Origin: Undibacterium pigrum
Lineage (GTDB): Bacteria > Pseudomonadota > Gammaproteobacteria > Burkholderiales > Burkholderiaceae_D
NCBI RefSeq assembly: GCF_003201815.1
Contig: NZ_QJKB01000012.1
Span: 37,286-101,285 of the forward strand
Length of the DNA: 64,000 bases
Direction of reading: 5' to 3'
Positions 8,648 to 17,727 of the stretch are shown here, one piece after another; the stretch's first letter is position 1; the number at the start of each line of letters is the position of its first letter. A model generated the notes under the pieces. It was not told the origin of the DNA. It saw only the letters and a program-made list of their open reading frames with translations, and did no database searches. The translations under genes were made by a program, and so were the position numbers.

Positions 8648-9541
8648 TTAAGCAACACGTGGCTTTTCTGGCCGCAGCACCAGCCACACCGCCAAACCTA
8701 TCAGCGCACCGCCAGTGAGGTGGGCGAGAGTGATGTCTTCGTGCAGGAATAGTGCTCCCCACAATACGCCAAAGGGTGGGATCAGGAAAGTCACCGTCAG
8801 TGATTTGACCGGGCCTATGTCGGCGATGAGGCGGAAATACAGGATGTAAGCCAGCGCGGTGCATACCAGGCCCAGGGCTGCCAGTGTCAGCCATAAGTGA
8901 CTGTCGCCCCAGGACGCAGGTGGCTGGGTGAATGCGCCATACGAAAAAAATGGCAGCAGCAAGGCGACAGCGCCAAGCTGGCTGCCAAAAGCGACAAGCT
9001 TACTATCTAAGCCACCTCTGGCGGATATCCATCTCTTGGTCAAAAAACTCGCCAGGCCATAGCAGGCTGTGGCCACCAAGCATTCTGTAGCGGCGATCAA
9101 CAGCGCTGCATTGAACTGCACTGGCCCGGTCGAGGTCAGCACGGCAACACCGGCAATGCCTATCAATACGCCCAGCATTTTGTAGATGCCTGGCCGTTCT
9201 GCAAAAAACAGGGCACCGATGATGACGCCCATGAGTGGCGTCGTGGCATTCAAAATCGCAGAATATCCCGCAGGCAGTGCCTTGGCCGCCAGGCTGAACA
9301 TGACAAAGGGGATGCCAGAATTGATGACGCCCAGCATCATGGCAGCGCCCAGTTTGTTGTTGAAATTCCAGCGTACCCGCATCAGCAGCAAAATCACGGC
9401 CAGGCCAGCCGCACCAAACAGGACGCGGAAAAAAGCGGTAGGCATGGCACCCAGCGTAGGCACGATCATGCGCATGAATAAAAAACTCGCTCCCCAAATT
9501 GCGGCAAGGCTGATGAGCCGCAGAGTGTCTGTGGTTTTCAT
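8648..9541 (-). CDS. EamA/DMT-family transporter
   Basis: 297 residues with about ten hydrophobic segments in two EamA halves (first half includes IWGASFLFMR and the GxxN/P-rich loop NATTPLMGVIIGALF). Family members export amino acids and other metabolites or dissipate them. It is divergently arranged to the GcvA-like regulator at 9734, with 192 bp between them, an arrangement typical of a LysR regulator controlling its neighbour. Substrate unknown. Confidence 0.88.
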   Translation of the reverse strand: MKTTDTLRLISLAAIWGASFLFMRMIVPTLGAMPTAFFRVLFGAAGLAVILLLMRVRWNFNNKLGAAMMLGVINSGIPFVMFSLAAKALPAGYSAILNATTPLMGVIIGALFFAERPGIYKMLGVLIGIAGVAVLTSTGPVQFNAALLIAATECLVATACYGLASFLTKRWISARGGLDSKLVAFGSQLGAVALLLPFFSYGAFTQPPASWGDSHLWLTLAALGLVCTALAYILYFRLIADIGPVKSLTVTFLIPPFGVLWGALFLHEDITLAHLTGGALIGLAVWLVLRPEKPRVA

Positions 9542-9733
9542 ATTGTTCCTGTTGTTCCCGTTGTTTCTGTCATTGATTTGTGAAGCAAGCTGTGAATAAG
9601 TGTTTTTTTGGTCTACACTTGATTAAGTTATTCTTTCCCTTTCCTGGCGACAGGGACGTATTGATTAAATCATTAAATCAGTAGTAATAACAATTCATCA
9701 TTTATCGACTTTGATTAGAAAAACTAAATCGTC

Positions 9734-10618
9734 ATGAATCGCTTGCCACCATTGAAAGCCTTGCAATATTTTGAATGCACCAGTCGTCATTTGAGTGTCA
9801 AAAATGCAGCGCATGAATTGAATGTGACGCCAGCCGCGGTCAGCCAGCAAATCAGCAAGCTGGCTGATCTCTTGCAGATACCCTTGTTTAAAAAAGACCA
9901 GCGCGGCATTGCCCTGACTGTGGAAGGCGAGCATTATTTCATGGGCATACGCACGGCTTTCAGGCAGATGGAAGAAGCGACCAGGCGTCTGCAAGAGCAA
10001 CGCGCTTTACCCAAGATCACTGTCAGTTGTACGCCGGGCTTTGCCATGCAATGGCTGATGCCGCAACTGCCGCAGTTCAATCAATTGCATCCTGAGATGG
10101 ATATCCGTATCAGCACCACCAACCGCCTGGCCGACTTTGCGCGTGATGATGTTGATTTCGCCGTCAGGCATGGGCTGGGAAATTATCCTGGCCTGACATC
10201 AGAAATATTGATAGACGACCCACTGCAGCCGGTATGTAGCCCGCGCTTGCTGAAAAATCGCAAACAACTCAAGTCCGTCGATGAACTGAGTGACTATCCC
10301 TTGCTGCATGACGAGCATCAGCAAGACTGGCGCTTGTGGCTGGAGGCGACTGAAGCGCACAATGTGCGCTGGAATAGCGGCCCCGTCTTTGCCGACTCCA
10401 ATGGTGCACTGGATGCCGCCAAACGTGGCCACGGCATTGCCCTCGCCAGAAAAACCCTGGTCAGGGAAGAGTTAAAAAATCATGAATTGATCATGCCCTT
10501 CAAGACCAGCATCAAGACGGGTATTGCTTATTTTTTGGTATACCCGTCCGAGGTCTTGTTAAGAGAAGAGGCGCGCCAGTTCAAGGAGTGGTTGTGTCAG
10601 GCAGTGAAATTGAAATGA
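9734..10618 (+). CDS. LysR-family transcriptional regulator, GcvA-like
   Basis: 294 residues. The N-terminal winged helix reads LKALQYFECTSRHLSVKNAA then VTPAAVSQQISKLADLL, matching the GcvA branch of LysR proteins. The rest is the two-lobed effector-binding domain, including the GcvA-type DDVDFAVRHG. It probably controls the divergent EamA exporter; the 192-bp gap has several T-rich/A-rich dyads but no operator I can define with confidence. Confidence 0.88.
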   Translation: MNRLPPLKALQYFECTSRHLSVKNAAHELNVTPAAVSQQISKLADLLQIPLFKKDQRGIALTVEGEHYFMGIRTAFRQMEEATRRLQEQRALPKITVSCTPGFAMQWLMPQLPQFNQLHPEMDIRISTTNRLADFARDDVDFAVRHGLGNYPGLTSEILIDDPLQPVCSPRLLKNRKQLKSVDELSDYPLLHDEHQQDWRLWLEATEAHNVRWNSGPVFADSNGALDAAKRGHGIALARKTLVREELKNHELIMPFKTSIKTGIAYFLVYPSEVLLREEARQFKEWLCQAVKLK

Positions 10619-10626
10619 GGGATAAT

Positions 10627-12663
10627 CTACTGAAGCTTGGCACAAATCTCGCGGCCAATTTCCGGCGCGCCATTCTTGCTTAACCAGGCCGCCGCTGCAT
10701 CGGCCTTGAGGCAATTGGCCCAGGCCAGTATCGATATACCCTTGTTATCAAGAGCATGCAAATTGAGTTTGAATGTGGAGGCTGCCATCATCTCCAGCAT
10801 ATCGATCTGATTCTTGATGATTGCCTGCCAAAAACTTAATGAACCATCCTTGTTGACGTTGTTTGGATTGGCACCAAATTCAAGTAAGGTTTTTACCAGA
10901 TCAGCACGCCCGGATTTGATCACCATATCCAGTGGATAGACCAGAAGACAATTTGGACACCTTGAGGCAGTATTCACATTATTGTATTTGCTGAGCATGG
11001 CGCGTATCAGGTCTTCACGATGTGGCTCATATCCTTCAAAGCGCAAATACAAAGGCAGTAGTTCGCCTGAAGTCTTGTATTTACCGTCATCGTACACATG
11101 GTTTTTGTCCAGCCGCAGGCCGTGTTCTATCAATTGCATGGTCGTTACGGGACGCATGTGTGCATAGACACCGATGTTCTCTGGCTTGTTCTGCTCAAAC
11201 AGATGGTTGATATCTGCACCTGCGCTGACCAAAAAATCCACTTCTTGCCAGGCAATTTTCTTTTCATAATCGCGGGTGGCAAGTATGCGGCTGAGAACGG
11301 CTTCAGCTTCAATCTGGGGCAAGAGGGTGTTGGTTTTGGCGGTAGCATGCTGCGTCAGCGCTGCTGCCAGCAAGCTGGGGTAGGCAGGTGTATTCCAGGC
11401 ACGCGATAAAACTTCTCTACCCAGCGGATTTGCACCACGTTTCAATAACTGCTGTATTGCATCTGCGTTTTTTGTGCTTACTGCATTGCGCATCAACTCC
11501 CTGTCATTGGCTGCATCTGCCCCTGCCTGTGAGAACAGAAAATCCAGGACAGGTGCTGGTACTGTACCCAGGTCAGGATGGAAGTGTAGTAACTCCATAG
11601 CCACTGGTGACATGGTGTAAGGCCTGTTCTCGGGATTCTCTTGAGACTTGGCCAGGAAACCTTTTTCATTGAATTTTTTTAAGACACGCAGGGCTTGCTC
11701 TGCTGGCATAAAGCGCGTCAGTTTCAATAATTCAGTATTGGTATAGCTGTTTTCATGCGATGCAGGTACAGTCAGATGTGGGAAGACAGCCTGATCGAAT
11801 AAGTCATAAAACTCTTTTTGTAAAGCCACGACTGTGTTCCAGTCATGATTGCCCTTGAGCAGTGCTATCCCGGCATTGAGCCATTGCGCCTCACCATTTT
11901 CATCGCGTGGTATCTGGCCTGCCTGCAGCAGTTCAAGGAAATTTTCCAGTATGGCAGTTCTTGTCTTTTCATCTTTTGCCGACATGCCAGGAAATCTCAG
12001 CATTTCTGCATGCAGCCACTGGCCACAGATGAATTCCAGTTGCTGTTGCGGTGAACGTTTCCTAAACCAGTCTTTGGTACTGGCCCGCAAATTATTAAAA
12101 GCAGCCTGCTCCATGTCTGGCAGTCTCTTGCCCGGGCATATTGCCGCAGCATCAGGTATTTCTTTGCCCTCTGGTCTTTTCTTCAAAGGCTCAGGTGCGG
12201 CGGGAGATATGCCTTTGGCAGCAACCGGATACAAGTCTATCGCTTCCAGCATGAAGCCTTGCATGATGTAGTAGACATAGCCTGTCGTCGCTTCTTTGGC
12301 CATATAAGATTTTTGAGTGGCCGTACTGACTTGCAAGGCAGTTCCCACCGGCAGTTTCATCAGCACACCACTGTCCACCCATATCGCACATGAAGTCTTG
12401 AGCAGGCTTTCATCTTTCAGCAACTGCGCCAGTTTGTCCGGGCTGACGACGCCGCTTTTTTTGACATTGGCATCCCACTGCTGTTTTTCAGTTTGCATGC
12501 GGTAAGTGAGTTCACCACCTGCTTTTTCTATCCTGATGATGGCAGGGCCATTTTTTTCACTGGCAAAGTCACCCAGCAAGGCGTCTGCGCATGCAGCATG
12601 GGTGTTTTTGGAAAACAGTCCGGCCAGAATGGCGAGAAAAAACGGTAGTCGAAATCTATGCAT
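10627..12663 (-). CDS. Exported ankyrin-repeat protein
   Basis: 678 residues with a signal peptide (hydrophobic core ending NTHAAC, cleavage near residue 24). The N-terminal 330 residues have no recognised domain. From about residue 385 there are ankyrin units, for instance AIQQLLKRGANPLGRE, VDFLVSAGADINHLF and ADLVKTLLEFGANPNNVN. Ankyrin repeats are protein-binding surfaces; in the periplasm the partner is unknown. It converges on the GcvA-like gene with only 8 bp between stops. Confidence 0.8.
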   Translation of the reverse strand: MHRFRLPFFLAILAGLFSKNTHAACADALLGDFASEKNGPAIIRIEKAGGELTYRMQTEKQQWDANVKKSGVVSPDKLAQLLKDESLLKTSCAIWVDSGVLMKLPVGTALQVSTATQKSYMAKEATTGYVYYIMQGFMLEAIDLYPVAAKGISPAAPEPLKKRPEGKEIPDAAAICPGKRLPDMEQAAFNNLRASTKDWFRKRSPQQQLEFICGQWLHAEMLRFPGMSAKDEKTRTAILENFLELLQAGQIPRDENGEAQWLNAGIALLKGNHDWNTVVALQKEFYDLFDQAVFPHLTVPASHENSYTNTELLKLTRFMPAEQALRVLKKFNEKGFLAKSQENPENRPYTMSPVAMELLHFHPDLGTVPAPVLDFLFSQAGADAANDRELMRNAVSTKNADAIQQLLKRGANPLGREVLSRAWNTPAYPSLLAAALTQHATAKTNTLLPQIEAEAVLSRILATRDYEKKIAWQEVDFLVSAGADINHLFEQNKPENIGVYAHMRPVTTMQLIEHGLRLDKNHVYDDGKYKTSGELLPLYLRFEGYEPHREDLIRAMLSKYNNVNTASRCPNCLLVYPLDMVIKSGRADLVKTLLEFGANPNNVNKDGSLSFWQAIIKNQIDMLEMMAASTFKLNLHALDNKGISILAWANCLKADAAAAWLSKNGAPEIGREICAKLQ

Positions 12664-12835
12664 AAGTAGGTGGGGGCAGGGTGTGGTTGCATCCGTGAGA
12701 CAGCTTCATCTCAGGCGACAAGAGAAGAAAGGGGGAAAGCAATATCGGCCATCTTACACCGCTTTATATCGAAATCCCGCATAAGCTCACATAAGCTCGT
12801 GTAAGATATGTATCCATATTCGAGGAAAGAAAACA

Positions 12836-14095
12836 GTGATGAATTTAATGGACACGCTAGGTGCAGTCATCTTTGGTCTGGCCTTGTTGCATACTTTTAG
12901 TGCCAAGTTTTTTGAAGTGCTGGCGCATAAAAATGCGGCACATGCTGGCCTGTTTCATTTGCTGGGAGAAGTCGAGGTAGTGTTTGGTTTCTGGGCCTTT
13001 GTACTGATCGTTGTCATGGCCCTGGTATCTGGCGGTGATGCAGCGGTAAGCTATGCCGAGTCGCGCCAATATACCGAACCCCTGTTTGTCTTTGTCGTCA
13101 TGGTAGTCGCTGCCTCGCGCCCTGTGCTGGAGCTTGTTGCAAGCGTTCTTAAGGGCCTGGCGCGCTTTACTCCTGTGCCTGATACCATTGCCATGGTCTG
13201 GTTTGGTCTGGCCGTGGTGCCCTTGCTGGGATCTCTCATCACCGAGCCTGCCGCCATGACACTGGCGGCCCTGATGCTGGCGCCAAAAATTTTTCGCCAG
13301 GGCATGCCAGAGTGGCTGAAGTATGCAGCTCTGGGTGTATTGTTTGTCAACGTGTCCATCGGCGGTACGCTGACTTCCTTTGCAGCACCACCTGTATTGA
13401 TGGTCGCTGCTGCCTGGCAATGGGATAGCGCCTTCATGCTGGCGACCTTTGGCTGGAAGGCGACTGTCGCAGTATTGTTCAATGCCACTATCGTTACGCT
13501 GTTATTGCGCAAGCATATCGCTACAGGAACAGCAGATGCGCCGGATGAAGCCAAACCAGCCGAACCAGTACCGCTCATCGTCAGCCTGATCCATCTGGCC
13601 TTTCTGGCGGGTGTGGTCCTGTTCGCCCATCATCCAGTATTTTTTCTTGGCCTCTTCCTGTTTTTCATGGGTTATACCCAGGCCTATGAGCGCCACCAAA
13701 GCCCATTGATCTTGAAAGAAGGCTTGCTGGTTGGTTTCTTTCTGGCTGGCCTGGTTGTATTGGGTGGCATGCAGCAATGGTGGTTGCAACCCATCGTCGC
13801 CAGCCTGGCACCGCATACCCTGTTTTTTGCAGCCCTGGGCCTGACAGCCATTACCGACAATGCTGCGCTGACTTATCTTGGTTCACTGATCGCCGGTTTG
13901 AGTGAGCAAGCCAAATACCTGCTGGTAGCAGGCGCAGTGGCCGGTGGCGGTTTGACCGTGATCGCCAATGCCCCCAACCCCGCTGGCGTGGCCCTGTTGA
14001 AGCGAGGTTTCAATGATGAATCGATAGGTGCACTAGGCTTGCTGTTGGGCGCTTTGCCGCCGACGGCAGTGGCGGCTTTGATGTTCTTGCTATAA
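12836..14095 (+). CDS. Predicted Na+/H+ antiporter (Na_H_antiport_3-type)
   Basis: 419 residues with about eleven hydrophobic segments. The conserved stretches SLITEPAAMTLAALMLAP, GGTLTSFAAPPVLMVA and LTAITDNAALTYLG match the putative Na+/H+ antiporter family I know as PF07399; the TEPAA and TDNAA motifs are likely the ion-binding parts. GTG at 12836 and ATG at 12839 are both possible starts behind a GAGGAAAG site. The DUF4424-like gene follows after 22 bp, probably cotranscribed. Confidence 0.8.
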   Translation: MMNLMDTLGAVIFGLALLHTFSAKFFEVLAHKNAAHAGLFHLLGEVEVVFGFWAFVLIVVMALVSGGDAAVSYAESRQYTEPLFVFVVMVVAASRPVLELVASVLKGLARFTPVPDTIAMVWFGLAVVPLLGSLITEPAAMTLAALMLAPKIFRQGMPEWLKYAALGVLFVNVSIGGTLTSFAAPPVLMVAAAWQWDSAFMLATFGWKATVAVLFNATIVTLLLRKHIATGTADAPDEAKPAEPVPLIVSLIHLAFLAGVVLFAHHPVFFLGLFLFFMGYTQAYERHQSPLILKEGLLVGFFLAGLVVLGGMQQWWLQPIVASLAPHTLFFAALGLTAITDNAALTYLGSLIAGLSEQAKYLLVAGAVAGGGLTVIANAPNPAGVALLKRGFNDESIGALGLLLGALPPTAVAALMFLL

Positions 14096-14117
14096 ATTTG
14101 AACTGTATAAAAATGAT

Positions 14118-15107
14118 ATGAAAAAAATCTGGCTATTCTCCTTGTTAGCACTCGCCTCATTTCAGGCAATTGCCAATGATGGCATAGGCTCACTGGCTGT
14201 AGGTGGCGTCGTGTTCAGGAAAACTGACGACATCGCCATGAAGAAGGAGGTACTCAATATCAGCTGGAAGAAAATATCGGTTGACTATGAATTCCTTAAT
14301 GAATCAAATGCCGATATAACGGAAACCATATTTTTCCCCTTGCCAGATTATGAGCAGGACCAAGCTCCGCGCCATTCCGGGCAGCCGAATGGTTTTTCCA
14401 TCCGTGTTGACGGTAAGCCAGTGAGCTATAAAACCATCGTACAGGCATTCGCATCAGGAAACGGTAAAGAAGACATTACTGCCGAGCTCAGGAAGATAGG
14501 CTTGAGCGATGAGCAAATCGCTTTCTACCCGTTCTACAGCCCATTCAGGGTCAAGGTTAAGCCGCTGACTAAGAAGCAAATGGCGCTACTGGAAAAGCAA
14601 GCTTATTTAAAGGATTTCGGTACGCCTGTGCCAGGCTGGACAGTGCGCATCGCTTACCAATGGCAACAACATTTCCCGGCAGGGAAAAGCATACATGTAC
14701 ACCATGAATATGCCCCTTTTCGTTCTGGCGGCCCCTCAGAATCGGGTTCCATGGATAAGCAGGTCAAGCCTTTTTGTGCAGATAAAACTTATCTTGATTC
14801 CTGGCACAAACTGCATGCCACTGACAAGGACAATGTACGTGTCACCAATACCGTGGTTGATTACATCCTCAAGACTGGTAATACCTGGAAAAATGGCATA
14901 GAAGACTTTACCCTGAACCTGAACAAGGAAGATCCGCAGGAATTGATTACCCTGTGCTTTCCAGGTGATTTCAAACGCATCTCACCTACAAAACTGCAGC
15001 TACGCCTGCTTAATTTTAAACCGGCTGCAGACTTGTCCATCTTCTTTGGGAATATCGATCCGGGTGCCATGACGCCAGATGATGGCCAGGCACCGCGCCT
15101 CAAATAG
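14118..15107 (+). CDS. Exported DUF4424-like protein
   Basis: 329 residues with a signal peptide (MKKIWLFSLLALASFQAIAN). The mature start NDGIGSLAVGGVVFRKTDDIAMKKEVL, followed by a section describing a surface protein of beta-rich type (VDYEFLNESN, then FPLPDY), resembles DUF4424 proteins, which are periplasmic and of unknown function. It follows the antiporter by 22 bp. Family assignment is from memory of the N-terminal pattern. Confidence 0.65.
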   Translation: MKKIWLFSLLALASFQAIANDGIGSLAVGGVVFRKTDDIAMKKEVLNISWKKISVDYEFLNESNADITETIFFPLPDYEQDQAPRHSGQPNGFSIRVDGKPVSYKTIVQAFASGNGKEDITAELRKIGLSDEQIAFYPFYSPFRVKVKPLTKKQMALLEKQAYLKDFGTPVPGWTVRIAYQWQQHFPAGKSIHVHHEYAPFRSGGPSESGSMDKQVKPFCADKTYLDSWHKLHATDKDNVRVTNTVVDYILKTGNTWKNGIEDFTLNLNKEDPQELITLCFPGDFKRISPTKLQLRLLNFKPAADLSIFFGNIDPGAMTPDDGQAPRLK

Positions 15108-15398
15108 CAACAACTGGCGGCAAGCCGGGGCGAGGCCAGTATAAAAGTAGATGTTTGCTGACAATCTGCTAATATGTTAAGGACCGCGCTCTATGCCTTG
15201 CACCTGAGGAATTTCTTGATATAAATTATTTGCAGCCTTCACTGGCTGGTTTTGCACCAAGAAGTTCTGTTCGTCAGACCACATTGATAGCAGCAAGAAC
15301 AAGATAAACTGCCTGCATGAGAGGGCGAAGATAAAGTCTGTGGATGTACAGAATTTGTAAGTACTTGATGTTCCTTTTTTCAGCAATGGATAAACACC

Positions 15399-16382
15399 AT
15401 GACTGACGACAAAACCAGGCCAGCATCTGAAGACAGCCACATTGCGCAAGCTTTGCCGCCAGTGCATGAGCCTGAAAAGACTGCTTCCACAGTTCCTCCC
15501 TTGCAAGCCAAATACCAGTTGGAAGAGTCAGCCTGGCGCAGTTTTTTACGCATAGTAAGCGCACGCTTGCGCGCCAGTTCCATACGCACGGCAAAAAGTA
15601 TTACCCACCGCACTTTGCGCATAGGTGTATCCGCCAGAATATTTCACCCCCAGGCTGGTGCCAAAGGCTTGTCCAGCAAGACTTTGCAATATCTCGAAGA
15701 GTCGATAGCGCAATGGGTCATGGCGCGCGATGTGATGGTCTTCATGATCCCCTCTGTCAATACCAATGGCTTGATCAGGCCCAGCAATATACGCTTGCGC
15801 GATTATGCCAGCCATCTCGATGGTCTGGTCTTGCAGGGCGGGGCTGACGTAGCACCGGAGACTTATTCGCAGCAATCTACCCGCCCTGAATGGAGTGGTG
15901 ACCGCACCCGCGACATGTATGAACTTGAACTCTTGCATGAGTTCATCGAGGCCGACAAACCCTTGCTGGGCATATGCCGTGGCTGCCAGTTATTGAACGT
16001 GGCATTCGGCGGCAGCCTGCATCAGGATATCGTCACTGAAGTGCCCGGTGCCATTGCCCATGTCAATGATCTGTATGACCAGCATGGCCATGATTTGCAG
16101 TTCACACCGCAATCTTCTCTGGCCAAGCTGTTTCCTGCAGATGTCGTTGCCAGGGTCAATTCCATCCATCATCAATCCATCAAGAACCTGGGGAGAGATA
16201 TAAAAGTAGAGGCCCTATCACCGGTAGATAACATCGTTGAAGCGATACGCTATCAAAAAGCAAAATTCGTGGTTGGCCTGCAATGGCATCCTGAGTTTCA
16301 TTTGACAGGGCAGAGCGATCTGCTTGATTGCACGCCTATATTAGATAGTTTTTTGCGCGCCGCCAGAGAAACCCGACTTTAG
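15399..16382 (+). CDS. Gamma-glutamyl-gamma-aminobutyrate hydrolase (PuuD) family amidotransferase
   Basis: 327 residues. After an N-terminal extension of about 70 residues comes a class I glutamine-amidotransferase-like domain: DGLVLQGGADV, the nucleophile Cys193 in GICRGCQLLN, and His297/Glu299 in QWHPEFH. PuuD hydrolyses gamma-glutamyl-GABA in putrescine breakdown. The extension is unusual for PuuD. A CPA antiporter and a YbdK-type ligase follow on the same strand, so gamma-glutamyl chemistry is a shared theme, though substrates are unproven. Confidence 0.8.
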   Translation: MTDDKTRPASEDSHIAQALPPVHEPEKTASTVPPLQAKYQLEESAWRSFLRIVSARLRASSIRTAKSITHRTLRIGVSARIFHPQAGAKGLSSKTLQYLEESIAQWVMARDVMVFMIPSVNTNGLIRPSNIRLRDYASHLDGLVLQGGADVAPETYSQQSTRPEWSGDRTRDMYELELLHEFIEADKPLLGICRGCQLLNVAFGGSLHQDIVTEVPGAIAHVNDLYDQHGHDLQFTPQSSLAKLFPADVVARVNSIHHQSIKNLGRDIKVEALSPVDNIVEAIRYQKAKFVVGLQWHPEFHLTGQSDLLDCTPILDSFLRAARETRL

Positions 16383-16499
16383 AGGCCGTTGCGAAATTAA
16401 CCTGGCGTTGTTGCACCGCCTTGCCGTACTAAAGTACTGTCTGCGTCGGTGCGCCTAGCCGGGGGCGCCTAGCCATGTTAGTTTCGCAACAACCTCTAC
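16382..16499. repeat. Large imperfect palindromic intergenic element
   Basis: The outer arms, 16382-16406 and 16470-16497, are near-complementary (GAGGCCGTTGCGAAATTAAC against GTTAGTTTCGCAACAACCTC). Inside is a second dyad GCACCG/CGGTGC and at the centre the perfect hairpin GTACT-AA-AGTAC. It sits between the PuuD-like and antiporter genes, begins at the PuuD stop codon and looks like a mobilised intergenic repeat rather than a normal terminator, because no U-tract follows. Confidence 0.6.
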
Positions 16500-16530
16500 A
16501 AGAAACAAGCAGAAGCATAGAGGAGGCAGC

Positions 16531-17727
16531 ATGACTGAGTTTTCCATGAATATCAGCCAGATGGCCTGGCCCTGTGTGGTTGCGGCGGCCTGGTTGCTGG
16601 GTGATATAGTCAATCGCAGTTTGCATCTGCCGCGCATCAGTGTGTATGCACTGACTGGCTTTGCGTTGGTGAATCTTTTCCCAACCTATTTATCGCCGCT
16701 GGATAACCATAGCCTGGTGCTGCTGGCGAATATCGCATTTGGTCTCATGCTGTTTGAATTTGCCTATCGCATCAATGTGCGCTGGCTCAGCCTCAATCCC
16801 TGGATTGCCATCACCGGACTGGTGGAAGCGGGGGCCACGTTTGCCACCGTGTATTGCGTGGCGCTCTGGTATGGCAGTACGCAACTGATGTCACTGCTGC
16901 TGGCCGCGCTGGCCATGTCATCTTCGCCCGCTGCGGTCATACGCGTGATTAATGAACAGCGCAGCTCAGGCCAGGTCAGCGAACGCATCCTGCATTTGAC
17001 TGCCATCAACACCGTGCTGGCCGTGTTTGTCTTCAAGCTCATCCTGGTCTACTGGACCATGCAAACACCGGGCGATTTCCTGAAAGCCTCTGCCCAGAGC
17101 TTGCACGTCATGCTGGTGGCTTGTGCCTCTGTGCTGGCAGGCACGGTATTTGGCATCTTGCTGCCCACCATACTGCGCTGGCGTGGCAAGCAGGCACAGG
17201 ATGCGACCTTGGGTTTTGCCTTTGCGGTAATCCTGCTGGTGGCGTTGAGTCATGCCAGCAGCCTGTCGCCAGTGTTGGCGACCCTGAGCTTTGGCCTGGT
17301 TGCCAGGCACAGACGCATCAGCCTGGGCCGCACGCAAAGAAACTTTGGCGTCCTCGGTGAATTGCTGGCGGTGGTGCTGTTCGTCTTTGCGGCGTCCACC
17401 CTGGCCTGGACGCAGGTGCTGGCAGGCGTGATGCTGGGTAGCCTGTTGCTGGTCATGCGGTTGGGTAGCAAGATCGTCGTCACTACCTTGCTGGCCCCGG
17501 CCAGCGGCATTTCCATGCGCAAGGGCTTGCTCAGTGGCCTGGGGCTGGCACCGGTTTCTGTTTTTCTCATCCTTAATCTTGAGCAGACCAACAGCCTGGG
17601 TATCGCCACCACCAATGAATGGTATGCTCTGGTTGCCATGACCCTGATACTGGAAATTGCAGGCCCCATCCTGACCCAGCTGGCCTTGTATCTCGCCAAA
17701 GAAACCCCTGAAGAACAGGAGCAATGA
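16531..17727 (+). CDS. Cation:proton antiporter (CPA-type, Na+/H+ exchanger family)
   Basis: 398 residues with 11-12 hydrophobic segments. The features LHLPRISVYALTGF near the start and the LLLAALAMSSSPAAVIRVINE segment in the middle are typical of CPA exchangers, though the usual paired acidic residues are not obvious. It has a strong ribosome binding site (GAGGAGG) six bases before the ATG. Its stop overlaps the start of the next gene, so the two are translationally coupled. Confidence 0.82.
   Translation: MTEFSMNISQMAWPCVVAAAWLLGDIVNRSLHLPRISVYALTGFALVNLFPTYLSPLDNHSLVLLANIAFGLMLFEFAYRINVRWLSLNPWIAITGLVEAGATFATVYCVALWYGSTQLMSLLLAALAMSSSPAAVIRVINEQRSSGQVSERILHLTAINTVLAVFVFKLILVYWTMQTPGDFLKASAQSLHVMLVACASVLAGTVFGILLPTILRWRGKQAQDATLGFAFAVILLVALSHASSLSPVLATLSFGLVARHRRISLGRTQRNFGVLGELLAVVLFVFAASTLAWTQVLAGVMLGSLLLVMRLGSKIVVTTLLAPASGISMRKGLLSGLGLAPVSVFLILNLEQTNSLGIATTNEWYALVAMTLILEIAGPILTQLALYLAKETPEEQEQ

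Noticed and set aside
12857..13420. 187-codon minus-strand ORF
   Set aside because: His/Gln-rich shadow of the antiporter gene with many hydrophobic codons reversed.
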